Shown here piece by piece: positions 56,694 through 64,000 of a stretch of 64,000 nucleotides of DNA. Below the pieces are notes generated by a model. That model saw nothing but the letters and a program-made list of their open reading frames with translations. It did no database searches and was not told the origin of the DNA. Within the stretch, counting starts at the first letter, position 1, and the number at the start of each line of letters is the position of its first letter. This DNA is from Streptomyces sp. NBC_01451 (GTDB lineage: Bacteria > Actinomycetota > Actinomycetes > Streptomycetales > Streptomycetaceae): positions 4,030,001-4,094,000 of the forward strand of contig NZ_CP109479.1 in NCBI RefSeq assembly GCF_036227485.1, read 5' to 3'. The position numbers and the translations under genes were made by a program.

Positions 56694-56838
56694 GTGACTG
56701 ACACCTCCGTGGAGTTGGCGACCGTGGAGCCTGTCGAGAGTGCCCCGTTGGGGCAGCCTGCGCCCGTGTCCGATGAGCAGCTGGTCTCGATGCTGGTGGA
56801 GCGGGCCCGGTCGGAGGGACTGCAACTGACGGGCCGAC
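56694..56838 (+). pseudogene. N-terminal stub of an IS256-type transposase
   Basis: GTG 56694 follows GGGAGA. The product reads VTDTSVELATVEPVE and then SDEQLVSMLVERARSEGLQLTG, which matches the N-terminus of IS256-family transposases of streptomycetes. Homology stops at LTG (about 56838); the frame continues in a 6-bp GGGAGC repeat (56860-56893) to 56906 without further similarity. No DDE domain or terminal repeats are visible nearby. Confidence 0.65.
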
Positions 56839-56982
56839 CTGCCGAGAGCCGATGCTCGCCATCGGGAGCGGAAGCGGGAGCGGGAGCGGGGTCGAGATCG
56901 CAATGATCACGACCGCCGCCGCGCAGGAGGCCGTCCCCGAGCTCCCCGGTGCTCAGGGGCGGCCTCCCGCACGCGGCGGGTC

Positions 56983-57399
56983 TCAGCACTCGTAGTAGAT
57001 GATCTGCCCGTCGCCGTTCTCGTCCACCGAGTCTCCCCAGAAGTTGTCCTCCGACGTCCAGCCGTAGGTGCTGGTGCCTGCGACCCGGATGTACCACCAC
57101 GTGTGGCCGAAGGAGTTCTTCTTCCAGCACTGGAAGTAGATCAGCGCCTCCTGGGGGACCCACCCGACGTCCCAGCATCCGTCCTTGTAGGGCCCGCTCT
57201 TGAGGTTGTAGCCCCAGCCGTCGTCCCAGTAGGTGTATCCGCGCCCTTCCCCGTTGGCGGTGGGAGTCCAGCACTCGGCCTGCGCAGCGGCCTGCGCGGA
57301 CGGCGTGATCGCGGCGCTGACGCCGAACATCATGAGGACGGCGAGCAGGAGGTTCGCGGCCGCCCGGACCGGGCGGTGCTGTGATGAGGTGCGCAACAC
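56983..57399 (-). CDS. Small secreted protein with conserved Trp/Cys
   Basis: 138 residues from GTG 57399, which has GGGAGAGG upstream (ATG 57426 is the alternative). The signal ends TPSAQAAAQA. The mature domain of about 100 residues contains four Cys (AECWTPTANG, DGCWDVGW, FQCWKK, final YEC) and many aromatic residues (GYTYWDDGWGYNL, WWYIRVAG). Compact, disulfide-bonded and exported; no family recognised. It sits between the mobile-element remnants and the acyl-CoA ligase. Confidence 0.7.
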   Translation of the reverse strand: MLRTSSQHRPVRAAANLLLAVLMMFGVSAAITPSAQAAAQAECWTPTANGEGRGYTYWDDGWGYNLKSGPYKDGCWDVGWVPQEALIYFQCWKKNSFGHTWWYIRVAGTSTYGWTSEDNFWGDSVDENGDGQIIYYEC

Positions 57400-57561
57400 G
57401 TGAGGTTTCCTCTCCCTTGCCGGCATGTACAGGGAAGGCTAGGGAGAGCGAGCCGTCACCTCATTGACGATGCGTGCCAGGCCCTTGACGACGTGTGCCC
57501 GTACGCTCCACGGGGGGCAAGTGAAGCGCCATTCCCCCGGCCGGCTCAACACCCGGCAGGC

Positions 57562-59145
57562 TCAACCCCCGGCCCGCAGCTCCCCCTTGACCACCTTGCC
57601 GCTCGCGTTACGAGGCAGCGCGCCCACGAACTCCACCGCCCTGGGCACCTTGTAGTTGGCCATCTCCCGCCGGGACCAGGCGATCAGGTCGTCCGCCGTG
57701 AGGGACACTCCCGGCCGCCGCACCACGTACGCCTTTCCGACCTCGCCGAGCCGGGGGTCCGGTACGCCGATCACCGCCACGTCCGCCACGTCCGGATGGA
57801 GGCCGAGCTGCTGCTCGATCTCCGCCGGGTAGGCGTTGAAGCCGCCGACGATGAACATGTCCTTGAGGCGGTCGGTGATCCGGAGGTTGCCGTCGCCGTC
57901 CAGGACGCCGACGTCGCCCGTCCTCAACCAGCCCTCCCCCGTGATGACTTCGGCCGTGCTCTCCGCGTCCTCGAAGTACCCGCGCATGACGTTGAAGCCC
58001 CGCACCAGCACCTCACCGGGCTCGCCCACGGGTGCCTCGACCCTCACCTCGACCCCGGGGACGGCCCGCCCGGAGGTCGACGCGATCACCGGTGCCGCGT
58101 CGCCCCGGCGGCACATCGTGACGATGCCGCTCGCCTCGGACAGGCCGTACGCCGTCAGGACCGTGCCCACGCCCAGTTCCGTACGCAACCGTTCCACCAG
58201 CCGCAACGGCACCACCGCCGCCCCCGTCACCACCAGCCGCAGGCTCGACAGGTCGTACGCGGCCCGGGACGGGTGGTCCAGGAGCGACTGAAGCAGCGTG
58301 GGCGGGCCGGGGAGGACCGACACCCGCTCGGCCGCCACGTTCGCCAGTACCGTGTCGACGTTGAACACCGGCTGTGGGATGAGGGTCGCGCCCCGCATCA
58401 GGCACGCCAACACCCCAGCCTTGTAGCCGAAGGTGTGGAAGAACGGGTTCACGACGAGGTAGCGGTCCCCCTCCCGCAGTCCCGCCAGCTCGCTCCAGAT
58501 CTCGTACGCCCGGAGGGACTGCGCGTGCGTGATCACGGCCCCTTTCGGACGGCCCGTCGTGCCGGACGTGAAGACGATGTCCGAGGGGTCGGAGCCCTCC
58601 ACCGCCTCCGCCCGCGCCCGGACCGTCCGCGCGTCCACGCCGTCACCGCCCGCCAGGAAGTCCTTCCAGGTACGGAACTCGGCCGGCGCGTCCTCCCCCA
58701 GCACCACCACGTCCGTCAGCTCCGGGAGCCCCGCCAGGGGGCCGCGACCGTCGCCGCCCCCCGCCGCCCTCCGCAGCGAGGCCACGTACGACGTGCCCAG
58801 GAACGTGCCCGTCACGAACAGCAACTTCGCCCGACTGCGCGCCAGTACGTACGCCGCCTCCGCGCCCTTGAAGCGGGTGTTCAGCGGTACGAGCACCGCG
58901 CCCGCCGAGACCGCGCCCAGCGCGGACACCATCCAGTCGACGGAGTTGGGCGCCCAGATCGCGACCCGGTCGCCGGCCTCCACCCCGCTCGCCGCACAGG
59001 CCGCCGCCGCGCGCTCCACCCGCGCGCCCAACTCCGTGTACGAGATGCGGGTACGTCCGTCCACGACCGCCTCGGTGTCGCCGTACCGCTCCACCGCCGC
59101 CCGGACCAGCCCCGGAATGCTGCCCCACTCCACGTCACCGCGCAC
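57562..59145 (-). CDS. Fatty-acid/carboxylate-CoA ligase (FadD-like)
   Basis: 527 residues from GTG 59145, with GGGGAGG six bases upstream. The ANL-superfamily motifs are all present: DIVFTSGTTGRPKGAVITH (P-loop), PFFHTFGYKAGVL, TAYGLSEASGI, GEGWLRTGDVG, FIVGGFNAYPAEIE and a C-terminal catalytic Lys in NASGKVVKGEL. It activates a carboxylic acid to an acyl-CoA via acyl-AMP. The pattern resembles actinobacterial FadD3-type ligases acting on cyclic or steroid-derived acids, but that is inference. Operator O8 lies 34 bp upstream. Confidence 0.92.
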   Translation of the reverse strand: MRGDVEWGSIPGLVRAAVERYGDTEAVVDGRTRISYTELGARVERAAAACAASGVEAGDRVAIWAPNSVDWMVSALGAVSAGAVLVPLNTRFKGAEAAYVLARSRAKLLFVTGTFLGTSYVASLRRAAGGGDGRGPLAGLPELTDVVVLGEDAPAEFRTWKDFLAGGDGVDARTVRARAEAVEGSDPSDIVFTSGTTGRPKGAVITHAQSLRAYEIWSELAGLREGDRYLVVNPFFHTFGYKAGVLACLMRGATLIPQPVFNVDTVLANVAAERVSVLPGPPTLLQSLLDHPSRAAYDLSSLRLVVTGAAVVPLRLVERLRTELGVGTVLTAYGLSEASGIVTMCRRGDAAPVIASTSGRAVPGVEVRVEAPVGEPGEVLVRGFNVMRGYFEDAESTAEVITGEGWLRTGDVGVLDGDGNLRITDRLKDMFIVGGFNAYPAEIEQQLGLHPDVADVAVIGVPDPRLGEVGKAYVVRRPGVSLTADDLIAWSRREMANYKVPRAVEFVGALPRNASGKVVKGELRAGG

Positions 59146-59179
59146 CGCGAGCCTCCCCACAACACCTCACCGCACAAGA

Positions 59180-59196
59180 GCTGACTGACCGTCAGA
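59180..59196. promoter_or_regulatory. Operator O8: GCTGACT-GAC-CGTCAGA
   Basis: 12 of 14 arm positions match; 34 bp upstream of the CoA-ligase start. Confidence 0.6.
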
Positions 59197-59206
59197 TTAG
59201 CTGTAA

Positions 59207-59223
59207 CCTGACGCCCTGTCAGC
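59207..59223. promoter_or_regulatory. Operator O9: CCTGACG-CCC-TGTCAGC
   Basis: 11 of 14 arm positions match; 32 bp upstream of the divergent thiolase start. O8 and O9 are 27 bp apart centre to centre, one facing each gene. Confidence 0.55.
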
Positions 59224-59255
59224 AGCCGGGCACGCGTGCGGAGGTGTGTGCAGTC

Positions 59256-60440
59256 ATGGCAGTCGCACCAGATACGGCGGGTATCAGAGGCGTCACCGGA
59301 ATCAAGGACGCCACCGCCATCGCCGGAATCGGACAGACTTCCTTTGCCCGACAACTCACCGAGAACGAGCGGACGTTGGCGTGCCGTGCGATCCTCGCCG
59401 CGCTCGACGACGCGGGTATCGCGCCCGCCGAGGTCGACGCCCTCGCCTCCTACACCATGGAGGAGACCGACGAGGTCGAGGTCGCCAAGGCGCTCGGCCT
59501 CGGTGACCTCACCTTCTTCTCCAAGGTCGGCTACGGCGGCGGCGGTTCCTGCGCCACCGTCGCCCATCTCGCCGCCGCGATAGCCACCGGACAGGCCACG
59601 GTCGGCGTCGCCTGGCGGTCACGGAAGAGGGGCTCCGGGCCCCGGCCGTGGCGGAACACCAGCGTCCAACTCCCCACCCCGGCCCAGTGGACGCGCCCCT
59701 TCGGGCTCCTCCGGCCCTCCGACGAGATCGCGATGCTCACGCGCCGCCACATGCACGAGTACGGCACGACCCGCGACCACCTCTTCAACGTCGCCCTCGC
59801 CTGCCGCAACCGCGCGAACCAGAACCCGGACGCGATCATGTACGACCGTCCGCTCACCCGCGAGATGTACATGACCTCCCGCTGGATCAGCGAACCCCTC
59901 TGCCTCTTCGACAACTGCCTTGAGACGGACGGGGCGTTGGCCTGCGTGGTCGTGTCGGCGGAGCGGGCGCGGGACTGCCGCCGGACCCCCGTCTACATCC
60001 ACTCCGCCGCCCAGGGCCTGCCCGCCCAGCACCACGGCATGGTCAACTACTGGAACGACGACCCGCTGACCGGCCCGGCCTGGACAGCCGCCCGGCATCT
60101 CTGGAAACACGCCGACTTCACCCCGGACGACGTCCAGGTCGCCCAGCTCTACGACGCGTTCACCGCCCTCATCCCCCTCTCCCTGGAGGGCTACGGCTTC
60201 TGCGGGCGCGGCGAGGGCGGCGCCTTCACCGAGGGGGGCGCCCTGGAGAGCGGCGGCCGGCTGCCGATCAACACCGGCGGGGGCGGCCTCAGCGAGGCGT
60301 ACGTCCACGGCTTCAACCTCATCACCGAGGGCGTACGGCAACTGCGCGGCACCAGCACCGCCCAGGTCCCCGGAGCCGCCACCTGCCTGGTCACCGCAGG
60401 GGAGGGCGTCCCGACTTCGGCCCTGTTGTTGAGAAGTTGA
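59256..60440 (+). CDS. Thiolase-superfamily protein of the lipid-transfer (Ltp/SCPx) type
   Basis: 394 residues from ATG 59256 (GGAGG 11 bases upstream; GTG 59244 possible). The sequence has IAGIGQTSFARQLTENERTLACRAILAALDDAGI, GGGGSCATVAHLAAAIATGQA, LFDNCLETDGALACVVVSAERA, VAQLYDAFTALIPLSLEGYGFCGRGEGG and PINTGGGGLSEAYVHGFNLITEGVRQLRG. This is the Ltp branch, which often lacks the usual thiolase Cys and, in steroid-degrading actinobacteria, acts as an aldolase with a DUF35 protein. That partner is the next gene. Confidence 0.9.
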   Translation: MAVAPDTAGIRGVTGIKDATAIAGIGQTSFARQLTENERTLACRAILAALDDAGIAPAEVDALASYTMEETDEVEVAKALGLGDLTFFSKVGYGGGGSCATVAHLAAAIATGQATVGVAWRSRKRGSGPRPWRNTSVQLPTPAQWTRPFGLLRPSDEIAMLTRRHMHEYGTTRDHLFNVALACRNRANQNPDAIMYDRPLTREMYMTSRWISEPLCLFDNCLETDGALACVVVSAERARDCRRTPVYIHSAAQGLPAQHHGMVNYWNDDPLTGPAWTAARHLWKHADFTPDDVQVAQLYDAFTALIPLSLEGYGFCGRGEGGAFTEGGALESGGRLPINTGGGGLSEAYVHGFNLITEGVRQLRGTSTAQVPGAATCLVTAGEGVPTSALLLRS

Positions 60441-60491
60441 GAAGCCTCGAAGCCGACAAGCCGCGAAGTTGAGAAGCTGAGGAGTTGAGAG

Positions 60492-60908
60492 ATGCTGACA
60501 CCGGTCGTCGACGAAGACGGCGCCCCCTTCTGGGGGTACGCGGCCCAGGGCGAACTCCGCGTCCAGACCTGCGCCGACTGCGCCGAACCCCGCTTCCCGC
60601 CCCGCCCGTGCTGCCCTCACTGCCAGTCCTTCGCGAGCGAGTGGCGCGCGGTCAGCGGACGCGGACGCGTCTGGTCGTTCGTCGTCCCGCATCCGCCGCT
60701 CCTCCCGGACTACGCCGAGCTGGCCCCGTACAACGTGATCGTCGTCGAGCTGGCGGACGCCCCGCGCATCCGGCTGGTCGGCAACCTGGTCACCGGGCCC
60801 GACGCACCCCTCAACTCCTTTCCCCCCGAACGGATTCGCATCGGCGCACGGGTGCAGGTCGTCTTCTCCTCCGCCGGGCTTCCGCAGTGGATCCTGGAGC
60901 GCCCGTGA
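60492..60908 (+). CDS. Zn-ribbon/OB-fold protein (DUF35), thiolase partner
   Basis: 138 residues. An N-terminal zinc ribbon (QTCADCAEPRFPPRPCCPHC) is followed by an OB-fold domain (WRAVSGRGRVWSFVVPHPPLLPDYAELAPYNVIVVELAD, then RLVGNLV). DUF35 proteins bind acyl-CoA and form complexes with thiolase-like proteins, as ChsH2 does with Ltp2. It lies 51 bp after the thiolase gene and overlaps the next gene by 4 bp. Confidence 0.92.
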   Translation: MLTPVVDEDGAPFWGYAAQGELRVQTCADCAEPRFPPRPCCPHCQSFASEWRAVSGRGRVWSFVVPHPPLLPDYAELAPYNVIVVELADAPRIRLVGNLVTGPDAPLNSFPPERIRIGARVQVVFSSAGLPQWILERP

Positions 60909-61675
60909 GCCTGGACCTGTCGGCCGACAAGGAGACCGGGGTCGCCGTCGTCACCCTCGACCGGCCGCGGAGACTCAACGCCATCGACCTCGACACCGCC
61001 GCCGAACTTGCCTCCACCTGGCAGGAGTTGCGCTTCGACGACACCGTACGGGCGGTGGTCCTCACGGGCGCCGGGACACGCGCCTTCTCTACGGGCCTCG
61101 ACCGCGACGCGACCGTCCCCCAGCCCAACTCGCCCTACATGGTGGACGATCCGCTCGAAAGGATCGGCCCGAAGGCGAACGACCTCTGGAAGCCGGTGAT
61201 CGCCGCGGTGAACGGTATGGCGTGCGGCGGTGCCTTCTACCTCCTCGCGGAGTCGGAGTTCATCGTCGCCGACCCGAGCGCCACCTTCTTCGACCCGCAC
61301 ACCACGTACGGCATGGTCAGCGCGTACGAGTCGATGGGCATGGCGCAGCGCATGCCGTACGGGGAGATCGCGCGGATGGCGCTGATGGGGACGGCGGAGC
61401 GACTGTCGGCGGCGCGGGCGTACGAGATCGGGCTGGTGAGTGAAGTCACCGCTCCCGGTGGGTCGTTGGCGGCCTCCGTCGACCGCGCCCGGGTCATCGC
61501 GTCGTATCCGCCGGAGGGGGTGCAGGGCACGGTGCGGGCGGTGTGGGCGGCGAAGGAGGCGGCCCGCGCGCACGCCCTCGCGTACGCGCCGCACCTGGTC
61601 CGGCTCGGCAATCTCCCGGGCGACCGGCAGGCGGAACTGTTCTCGGCGAGGACCCCGGATTTCCGGTTGCGATAG
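60905..61675 (+). CDS. Enoyl-CoA hydratase/isomerase family protein
   Basis: 256 residues from GTG 60905, which overlaps the DUF35 stop (GTGA). Crotonase landmarks: VAVVTLDRPRRLNAIDLDTAAEL, VRAVVLTGAGTRAFSTGLDRDATV, KPVIAAVNGMACGGAFYLLAESEFIVAD (second oxyanion Gly) and ARAYEIGLVSEV. It probably adds water to, or isomerises, a 2-enoyl-CoA in the pathway of the CoA ligase and thiolase. Confidence 0.92.
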   Translation: MSLDLSADKETGVAVVTLDRPRRLNAIDLDTAAELASTWQELRFDDTVRAVVLTGAGTRAFSTGLDRDATVPQPNSPYMVDDPLERIGPKANDLWKPVIAAVNGMACGGAFYLLAESEFIVADPSATFFDPHTTYGMVSAYESMGMAQRMPYGEIARMALMGTAERLSAARAYEIGLVSEVTAPGGSLAASVDRARVIASYPPEGVQGTVRAVWAAKEAARAHALAYAPHLVRLGNLPGDRQAELFSARTPDFRLR

Positions 61676-61695
61676 CAACGCATACCCTTTGCTTC

Positions 61696-62718
61696 ATGGC
61701 TGAGAACCGCACAGTGGCAGAGCACCACGGGGCTGAGAACCACAGCGTCGAGCACCGCACGGTGGACGTGAACGGCGTCCGGCTGCACATCGCGGAGGCG
61801 GGCGAGGGCCCGCTCGTCGTGCTGTTGCACGGCTTCCCCGAGTCGTGGCACTCCTGGCGCCACCAGTTCGGGCCGCTGGCCGCCGCCGGTTTCCGGGTCG
61901 TCGCCCCCGACCAGCGCGGATACGGCGCGAGCGAGCGCCCCGAGGACGTGTCGGCGTACAGCATCCTGCATCTGGTGGGCGATGTGGTCGGGCTGATCCA
62001 CGCGCTCGGCGAGGAGACGGCGTACGTCGTCGGGCACGACTGGGGCGGGCCCGTGGCCTGGCACACCGCGCTGCTGCGTCCGGACGTCGTGCGCGGGGTG
62101 GCGGGACTGAGCGTGCCGCCGCCGTTCCGGGGCGACCACCGCCCGCTGGGCGTGATGGAGGCGATGTTCGGCGGCCGTTTCTACTGGAACTACATCAACC
62201 GCCCCGGGCTCGCCGACGCCGAACTGAACCGGGACCCGCGCGCCACCCTCCGCAGGACCCTGTACGCCTTCTCCGGCGACAACCCCGAGTCGGGCACCGG
62301 CAGGCAGCCCCTGGTCGAGCCGGGCCAGGGCTGGCTGGACACGATGCCCGACCCGGAGGAACTCCCGGCCTGGCTCACGGAGGCGGACCTCGACTCCCTC
62401 ACCGAGAGCTTCGCGGGCAGTTTCACCGGCGCCCTCAACTGGTACCGCAACATCGACCGCAACTGGGAACTGACGACGGCCTGGCACGGGGCCGTGGTCA
62501 GCCCGCCCGCGCTGTACGTGTACGGCGACCGGGACCTGGTGCCCGCGTTTCCCGGCACACCTCAACTCATCGAGAAGCTGCCGGAGTTGATGCCCAACCT
62601 GCGGCGCGCTCCGGTGGTGCTGAAGGGCTGCGGCCACTGGACGCAGCAGGAGCGGCCCGACGAGGTCAACGCGGCGCTGATCCCGTTCCTCACGGAACTG
62701 AGGGACGCCAACAGCTGA
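61696..62718 (+). CDS. Epoxide hydrolase-like alpha/beta hydrolase
   Basis: 340 residues from ATG 61696. Motifs: oxyanion HGFPESWHSWRHQ, nucleophile GHDWGG (Asp115), lid region with Tyr (YWNYINRPG), acid in YVYGDRDLV (Asp278 or Asp280) and His314 in GCGHWTQQERP. The Asp nucleophile followed by Trp is typical of epoxide hydrolases. It follows the hydratase gene by 20 bp, so it probably belongs to the same operon. Confidence 0.92.
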   Translation: MAENRTVAEHHGAENHSVEHRTVDVNGVRLHIAEAGEGPLVVLLHGFPESWHSWRHQFGPLAAAGFRVVAPDQRGYGASERPEDVSAYSILHLVGDVVGLIHALGEETAYVVGHDWGGPVAWHTALLRPDVVRGVAGLSVPPPFRGDHRPLGVMEAMFGGRFYWNYINRPGLADAELNRDPRATLRRTLYAFSGDNPESGTGRQPLVEPGQGWLDTMPDPEELPAWLTEADLDSLTESFAGSFTGALNWYRNIDRNWELTTAWHGAVVSPPALYVYGDRDLVPAFPGTPQLIEKLPELMPNLRRAPVVLKGCGHWTQQERPDEVNAALIPFLTELRDANS

Positions 62719-62863
62719 GCCCTCCCGGCGACTTTGCCATCTCTTTACAACCTGTTCCGCTGCCGACTCGTCTCTCCGCACGATCCGTCACACAGCCCGC
62801 CCGGCCCGACCAGGGCCGGGCCCGGGCCCAACTCCGGGCGGACCGACGAAAGAGAGCGATCAA

Positions 62864-63268
62864 ATGCGCCGTACCGTGCGCCGTACCGTCCTCAGCGCCG
62901 TGGCACTCGCGGCCACCGCCGTACTGGCGGGCACCGCTCCCGCGTTCGCCGACGGGACGAGCCCCACCCCGGTCCCGGCCGCCAGCACCGCGCCGACCGA
63001 GGCCACCCCGGTGCCGAGCACCGCACCGAGCCAGGACCCCGCCACCGAGGCCAGCCCGGTGCCCAGCGAGGCACCGACCACCGACCCCAACTCGGCCCCG
63101 TCACAGGTCGCCGAGGTTCCGGACGGCGCGCCCAACACCGGGGTGACGCAGACGTCGACGGACTCCGGAACGCCGGCGACGCTGATCGGCGGGGGCGCCG
63201 CCGCCGCGTTCGCCGTGGCCGGCGCCTCGCTGCTCGTCGTACGCCGTCGGCGGGCGACCGGGGCGTGA
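62864..63268 (+). CDS. Cell-wall-anchored surface protein (sortase substrate-like)
   Basis: 134 residues: signal peptide (TVLSAVALAATAVLAGTAPAFA), about 65 residues of Pro/Ser/Thr/Ala-rich stalk, then GAPNTGVTQ. A hydrophobic helix (IGGGAAAAFAVAGASLLVV) and an RRRR tail complete the sorting-signal layout. The pentapeptide reads APNTG rather than LPxTG or LAxTG. It overlaps the sortase gene by 4 bp (GTGA), which supports the substrate/enzyme relation. Confidence 0.85.
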   Translation: MRRTVRRTVLSAVALAATAVLAGTAPAFADGTSPTPVPAASTAPTEATPVPSTAPSQDPATEASPVPSEAPTTDPNSAPSQVAEVPDGAPNTGVTQTSTDSGTPATLIGGGAAAAFAVAGASLLVVRRRRATGA

Positions 63269-63912
63269 CCGTGCTCTCCCGGCGCGCCTTCGGTACGGGA
63301 GCCACGGCTGCCGCCGCCTCGCTGCTCGTGGGCTGTTCCTCCGGCGGCGAGGGCGTACGGACGACAGGGACCGCGAGCCCCGACGCCTCCTCCCCGCCGC
63401 CGGGATCGGCCGACGGCACGCACACCTCCGTCAAGTCCGCGCGGCCGGTGGGCCGTTCGGCCCCCGTCCGGCTCCGTGTCCCGGCCCTCGGGGTCGACAC
63501 CCCGGTCATGCGGCTGGGACTGGCGTCCGACGGCACGGTGCAGGTCCCGCCGATCACCGACCACGACCAGGCCGGCTGGTACGAGCACTCGCCGACGCCG
63601 GGCCAGACCGGCCCGTCGGTGATCCTCGGCCATGTCACGGTCGGCGAGTACGGGGACGGCGTCTTCCACGACCTCACGCGGCTGCGCCGGGGCGAGAAGA
63701 TCGTCGCGCGTCTGGAGAACGGCACGGAGACGGAGTTCACGGTCACCTCCCTGCGGACGGTGGCCAAGGCCGACTTCCCGACGGACGACGTCTACGGGAA
63801 CGTGGACCGTCCGGAGCTCCGGCTCATCACGTGCGGCGGCCCCCGGGACGAGACCGGCTACCTCGACAACGTGATCGCCTTCGCCGCGCTGACGGCGTCC
63901 ACGAGCCCGTGA
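63265..63912 (+). CDS. Sortase (class F-like) with Tat/lipoprotein signal
   Basis: 215 residues from GTG 63265. The N-terminus has a twin-Arg signal and lipobox (SRRAFGTGATAAAASLLVGC), so the enzyme should be a membrane-tethered exported lipoprotein. The sortase domain carries His123 in ILGHVTVG and Cys190 in LITCGGPRDE. It attaches proteins to peptidoglycan by transpeptidation. Coupled translation with the preceding surface protein indicates its substrate. Confidence 0.88.
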   Translation: MTVLSRRAFGTGATAAAASLLVGCSSGGEGVRTTGTASPDASSPPPGSADGTHTSVKSARPVGRSAPVRLRVPALGVDTPVMRLGLASDGTVQVPPITDHDQAGWYEHSPTPGQTGPSVILGHVTVGEYGDGVFHDLTRLRRGEKIVARLENGTETEFTVTSLRTVAKADFPTDDVYGNVDRPELRLITCGGPRDETGYLDNVIAFAALTASTSP

Positions 63913-63940
63913 ACGCCCCGTGAGCACACTGGAACACAAA

Positions 63941-63982
63941 GGACGGCGGGCCGCCGGAACGTACGCCGTCGGCCCTCCGTCC
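63941..63982. terminator. Hairpin terminator
   Basis: GGACGG and GGCCG (63941-63953) pair with CGGCC and CCGTCC (63969-63982) with short bulges, 28 bp after the sortase stop. Confidence 0.6.
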
Positions 63983-64000
63983 TCCCCCACGAGTGCCACA

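Overview
The window is a piece of a Streptomyces (or very close actinomycete) chromosome. The support is the roughly 70% GC content, GTG starts and 4-base GTGA/ATGA overlaps, and families typical of the genus: an XRE/DUF397 pair, an AfsR-type SARP with an AfsS-like repeat peptide, FbiC for coenzyme F420, GPP34, DUF2165, DUF4328 and DUF2690 proteins, a GH43-CBM42 protein, and several Tat-type signal peptides. I saw no rRNA, tRNA or CRISPR array.

Layout. 1-6.7 kb: the end of a membrane protein, a D-Ala-D-Ala carboxypeptidase with a huge disordered N-terminus, a GPP34 protein and an XRE regulator with its DUF397 partner. 6.7-16.1 kb: a divergent hypothetical/SDR pair, a sodium:solute symporter, an ADP-ribosylglycohydrolase, a large STAND-TPR ATPase and DUF2165. 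16.2-29.5 kb: secreted and hydrolytic proteins (RTX-like, GH43-CBM42, alpha/beta hydrolase, two amidohydrolase/PHP enzymes, lipoprotein, EEP nuclease) around fbiC and F420-type oxidoreductases. 29.5-36.1 kb: signalling genes (STAS-ANTAR, STAS, MEDS-HATPase, AraC, two membrane-anchored XRE proteins). 36.2-41.6 kb and 44.2-51.1 kb: catabolic oxidoreductases, amidohydrolases and an SDR, interrupted by a tandem secreted-protein pair, a LuxR regulator and a kinase/PP2C/vWA triad. 51.3-54.8 kb: the afsR-afsS-like locus. 55-57 kb: a small decayed mobile region with an integrase remnant and an IS256-type transposase stub. 57-62.7 kb: an acyl-CoA ligase diverging from a thiolase/DUF35/enoyl-CoA hydratase/epoxide hydrolase operon. 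62.8-64 kb: a cell-wall protein and sortase pair.

The strongest structure that ordinary gene calls do not explain is a repeated 17-bp palindrome, TCTGACG-N3-CGTCAGA. It occurs nine times with 11-14 of 14 arm positions conserved. Each copy lies next to an SDR, LLM oxidoreductase, amidohydrolase, acyl-CoA ligase or thiolase gene. I infer a dispersed catabolic regulon, probably for an acyl-CoA, isoprenoid or steroid-like substrate, whose repressor is not encoded in the window. A TerY-P-like vWA/PP2C/kinase triad lies directly downstream of one such controlled gene. All assignments come from reading the sequence and recalled family knowledge; no database search was run.
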